A DNA stretch of 60,986 nucleotides from Candidatus Rubneribacter avistercoris (lineage in GTDB: Bacteria; Actinomycetota; Coriobacteriia; Coriobacteriales; Eggerthellaceae), in assembly GCA_019115845.1 (NCBI GenBank), contig DXCU01000071.1, positions 1 to 60,986 of the forward strand, written 5' to 3'. The notes under the pieces were generated by a model that had not been told where the DNA came from, did not search any database, and saw only the letters and a program-made list of their open reading frames with translations. A program made the translations under genes and the position numbers. Below are positions 59,800 to 60,986 of this stretch, piece after piece (the stretch's first letter is position 1; each line of letters starts with the position of its first letter).

Positions 59800-60986
59800 G
59801 TGCCGTACAAGGTGGACGAAGAGGTTTCCGAAGGGCCAGTGGCCCGCGCCGAGGACGACGCGTTCTCGCACGGCTCGCTCGGGCGGCTCTCTCCCACCTG
59901 GTGGGAACCGGAGGAGGGCCAGCCCGCGCCGGAGCCGTGGCTTGACGCGGAGGAGGCGCTCGACCGCTTCCTCGCGTGGACGTCCGCGCGCGGGATGGAG
60001 CTGTGGCCCCACCAGGAGGAGGCCCTCATGGCCCTCATGATGGGCGACCACGTGATCCTGGGCACGCCCACCGGCTCGGGCAAGTCCATCGTGGCGCTGG
60101 GCCTGTGCTTCATGGCCATGGCCACAGGAAGGCGCTCGTATTACACCGCGCCCATCAAGGCGCTGGTCAGCGAGAAGTTCTTCGACCTTGTGGAGGTGCT
60201 CGGGCGCGAGAACGTGGGCATGGTCACAGGCGACGCGCACATCAACGCGGGCGCGCCGGTGGTGTGCTGCACGGCCGAGATCCTCGCGAACCAGGCGCTG
60301 CGCGAGGGCGAGGACGCCGACGTGGGATGCGTGGCCATGGACGAGTTCCACTACTTCGGCGACTACGACCGAGGCTGGGCGTGGCAGGTGCCGCTGCTCG
60401 CGCTGCCGAAGGCGCGGTTTCTGCTCATGAGCGCCACGCTTGGCGACATGGGCGCCGTCTCGGAGCTGCTCAGGCGGCGCACGGGCGCTGACGTGGACGT
60501 GGTCGCCGACGCGCCGCGGCCGGTGCCCCTGTCCTACGAGTACGCCGAGACGCCGCTTGAGGCCACGGTGGAGCTTGCCCTGCGCAAGGGCGAGGCGCCG
60601 CTGTACCTCGTGCACTTCTCGCAGGACGCGGCGCTGGCCTCCGCGCAGGCGCTCTCGAGCTTCGGCGTGGCGTCGAAGGAGCAGCGCGAGCAGGTGAAGG
60701 AGGCGGTCAAGGGCACGCGCTTCACCACGGCGTTCGGCAAGACGCTCAAGCGGCTTTTGCAAAGCGGCGTGGGCGTGCACCATGCGGGGATGCTGCCGCG
60801 CTACCGTCTTTTGGTGGAGAAGCTGGCCCAGCAGGGGCTTCTGCCCGTCATCTGCGGCACGGACACGCTCGGCGTGGGCATCAACGTGCCCATCCGCACC
60901 GTGGTGCTCACGGCGCTCACCAAGTTCGACGGGCGCAAGATGCGCCGGCTGCGCGCCCGCGAGTTCCACCAGATCGTGGGCAGGGC
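59800..60986 (+). CDS. DEAD/DEAH-box helicase, Ski2-like (3'-truncated by window edge)
   Basis: About 395 residues are visible from GTG 59800 (Shine-Dalgarno TTAGGAG). Helicase motifs are I GTPTGSGKS (~88), Ia TAPIKALVSEKFF, Ib VTGDAHI, II DEFHYFGD, III SATLGD, then IV-V with GVGVHHAGMLPRYRLLVEKLA and GTDTLGVGINVPIRTVVLTALTKFDG. This is the Ski2/Mtr4-like type found in Actinobacteria, usually ~850 aa with a C-terminal DUF3516-like domain that is not in this window. The likely role is RNA or DNA unwinding in RNA decay or repair. The motif II DEFH replaces the usual DEVH/DExH. Confidence 0.9.
   Translation, partial: MPYKVDEEVSEGPVARAEDDAFSHGSLGRLSPTWWEPEEGQPAPEPWLDAEEALDRFLAWTSARGMELWPHQEEALMALMMGDHVILGTPTGSGKSIVALGLCFMAMATGRRSYYTAPIKALVSEKFFDLVEVLGRENVGMVTGDAHINAGAPVVCCTAEILANQALREGEDADVGCVAMDEFHYFGDYDRGWAWQVPLLALPKARFLLMSATLGDMGAVSELLRRRTGADVDVVADAPRPVPLSYEYAETPLEATVELALRKGEAPLYLVHFSQDAALASAQALSSFGVASKEQREQVKEAVKGTRFTTAFGKTLKRLLQSGVGVHHAGMLPRYRLLVEKLAQQGLLPVICGTDTLGVGINVPIRTVVLTALTKFDGRKMRRLRAREFHQIVGR

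Overview
The window is about 61 kb of high-GC DNA, densely packed with genes. It looks like the chromosome of a Coriobacteriia species, most likely Eggerthellaceae (the Eggerthella/Gordonibacter/Adlercreutzia group). The grounds are family knowledge plus sequence: two 12-TM membrane proteins ending in LuxR-type HTH domains, a Tat-exported FMN/FAD reductase of the fumarate-reductase type, paired old-yellow-enzyme (OYE) reductases, cydDC, and the block rplS-rnhB-yraN-comM-dprA-trmFO-xer. No IS element, prophage, CRISPR array, rRNA or tRNA was recognised. Both ends cut genes: ppdK at the left and a Ski2-like helicase at the right.

Layout. 1-9.9 kb: ppdK (3' part), a MarR regulator with a Na+/H+ antiporter, a convergent DUF4143 ATPase, mtnA, a dGTPase-like HD protein and azlCD. 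10.1-17.1 kb: rplS, rnhB, then yraN-comM-dprA and trmFO-xer (DNA uptake and processing, tRNA modification, chromosome-dimer resolution). 17.2-22.5 kb: a small membrane protein and a complete Bce-type peptide-sensing module (response regulator, kinase, ATPase, permease). 22.6-23.8 kb, minus strand: a three-gene DUF3990/small protein/DUF3791 module that looks like an ART-type toxin-antitoxin system, and a YgbA-like Cys-rich protein.

23.9-36.6 kb is the most unusual part. A Crp/Fnr regulator is transcribed away from two OYE-type Fe-S flavoenzymes of identical length (691 aa). These are followed on the plus strand by an MFS carrier, a tandem EthD-like protein, a zinc alcohol dehydrogenase, a metallo-beta-lactamase-fold lactonase-like hydrolase, a second MFS carrier, a UPF0303/HbpS-like protein and a DASS-type transporter. 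The regulator's Shine-Dalgarno-preceded ATG is separated from the rest of the protein by a run of ten C residues that leaves it out of frame, so it looks like a phase-variable switch. Each OYE gene is preceded by two 16-bp dyads of the form TGAAT-N6-ATTCA (Crp-family geometry) at the same distance from a putative -10. The genes read as an on/off-switched regulon for uptake and reduction/hydrolysis of an unknown enone or lactone-like compound.

36.8-49.4 kb: uvrA behind a LexA box, an EamA-GNAT fusion, a leaderless Ser/Asp-rich anchored protein, tatA, a 12-TM LuxR regulator overlapping murB, and cydDC. 49.4-53.4 kb: a minus-strand bacterial Elp3, a leaderless methyltransferase and an NdpA-like protein. 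53.4-55.1 kb: hipBA with three evenly spaced operators. 55.1-61 kb: an XRE/zinc-ribbon regulator, the Tat lipoprotein reductase with two FMN-binding domains, its divergent 12-TM LuxR regulator, and the helicase. Several genes (azlC, trmFO, the 41.8 kb protein, the methyltransferase) start 8-10 nt after a good -10 box with no Shine-Dalgarno, so leaderless mRNAs appear common here.
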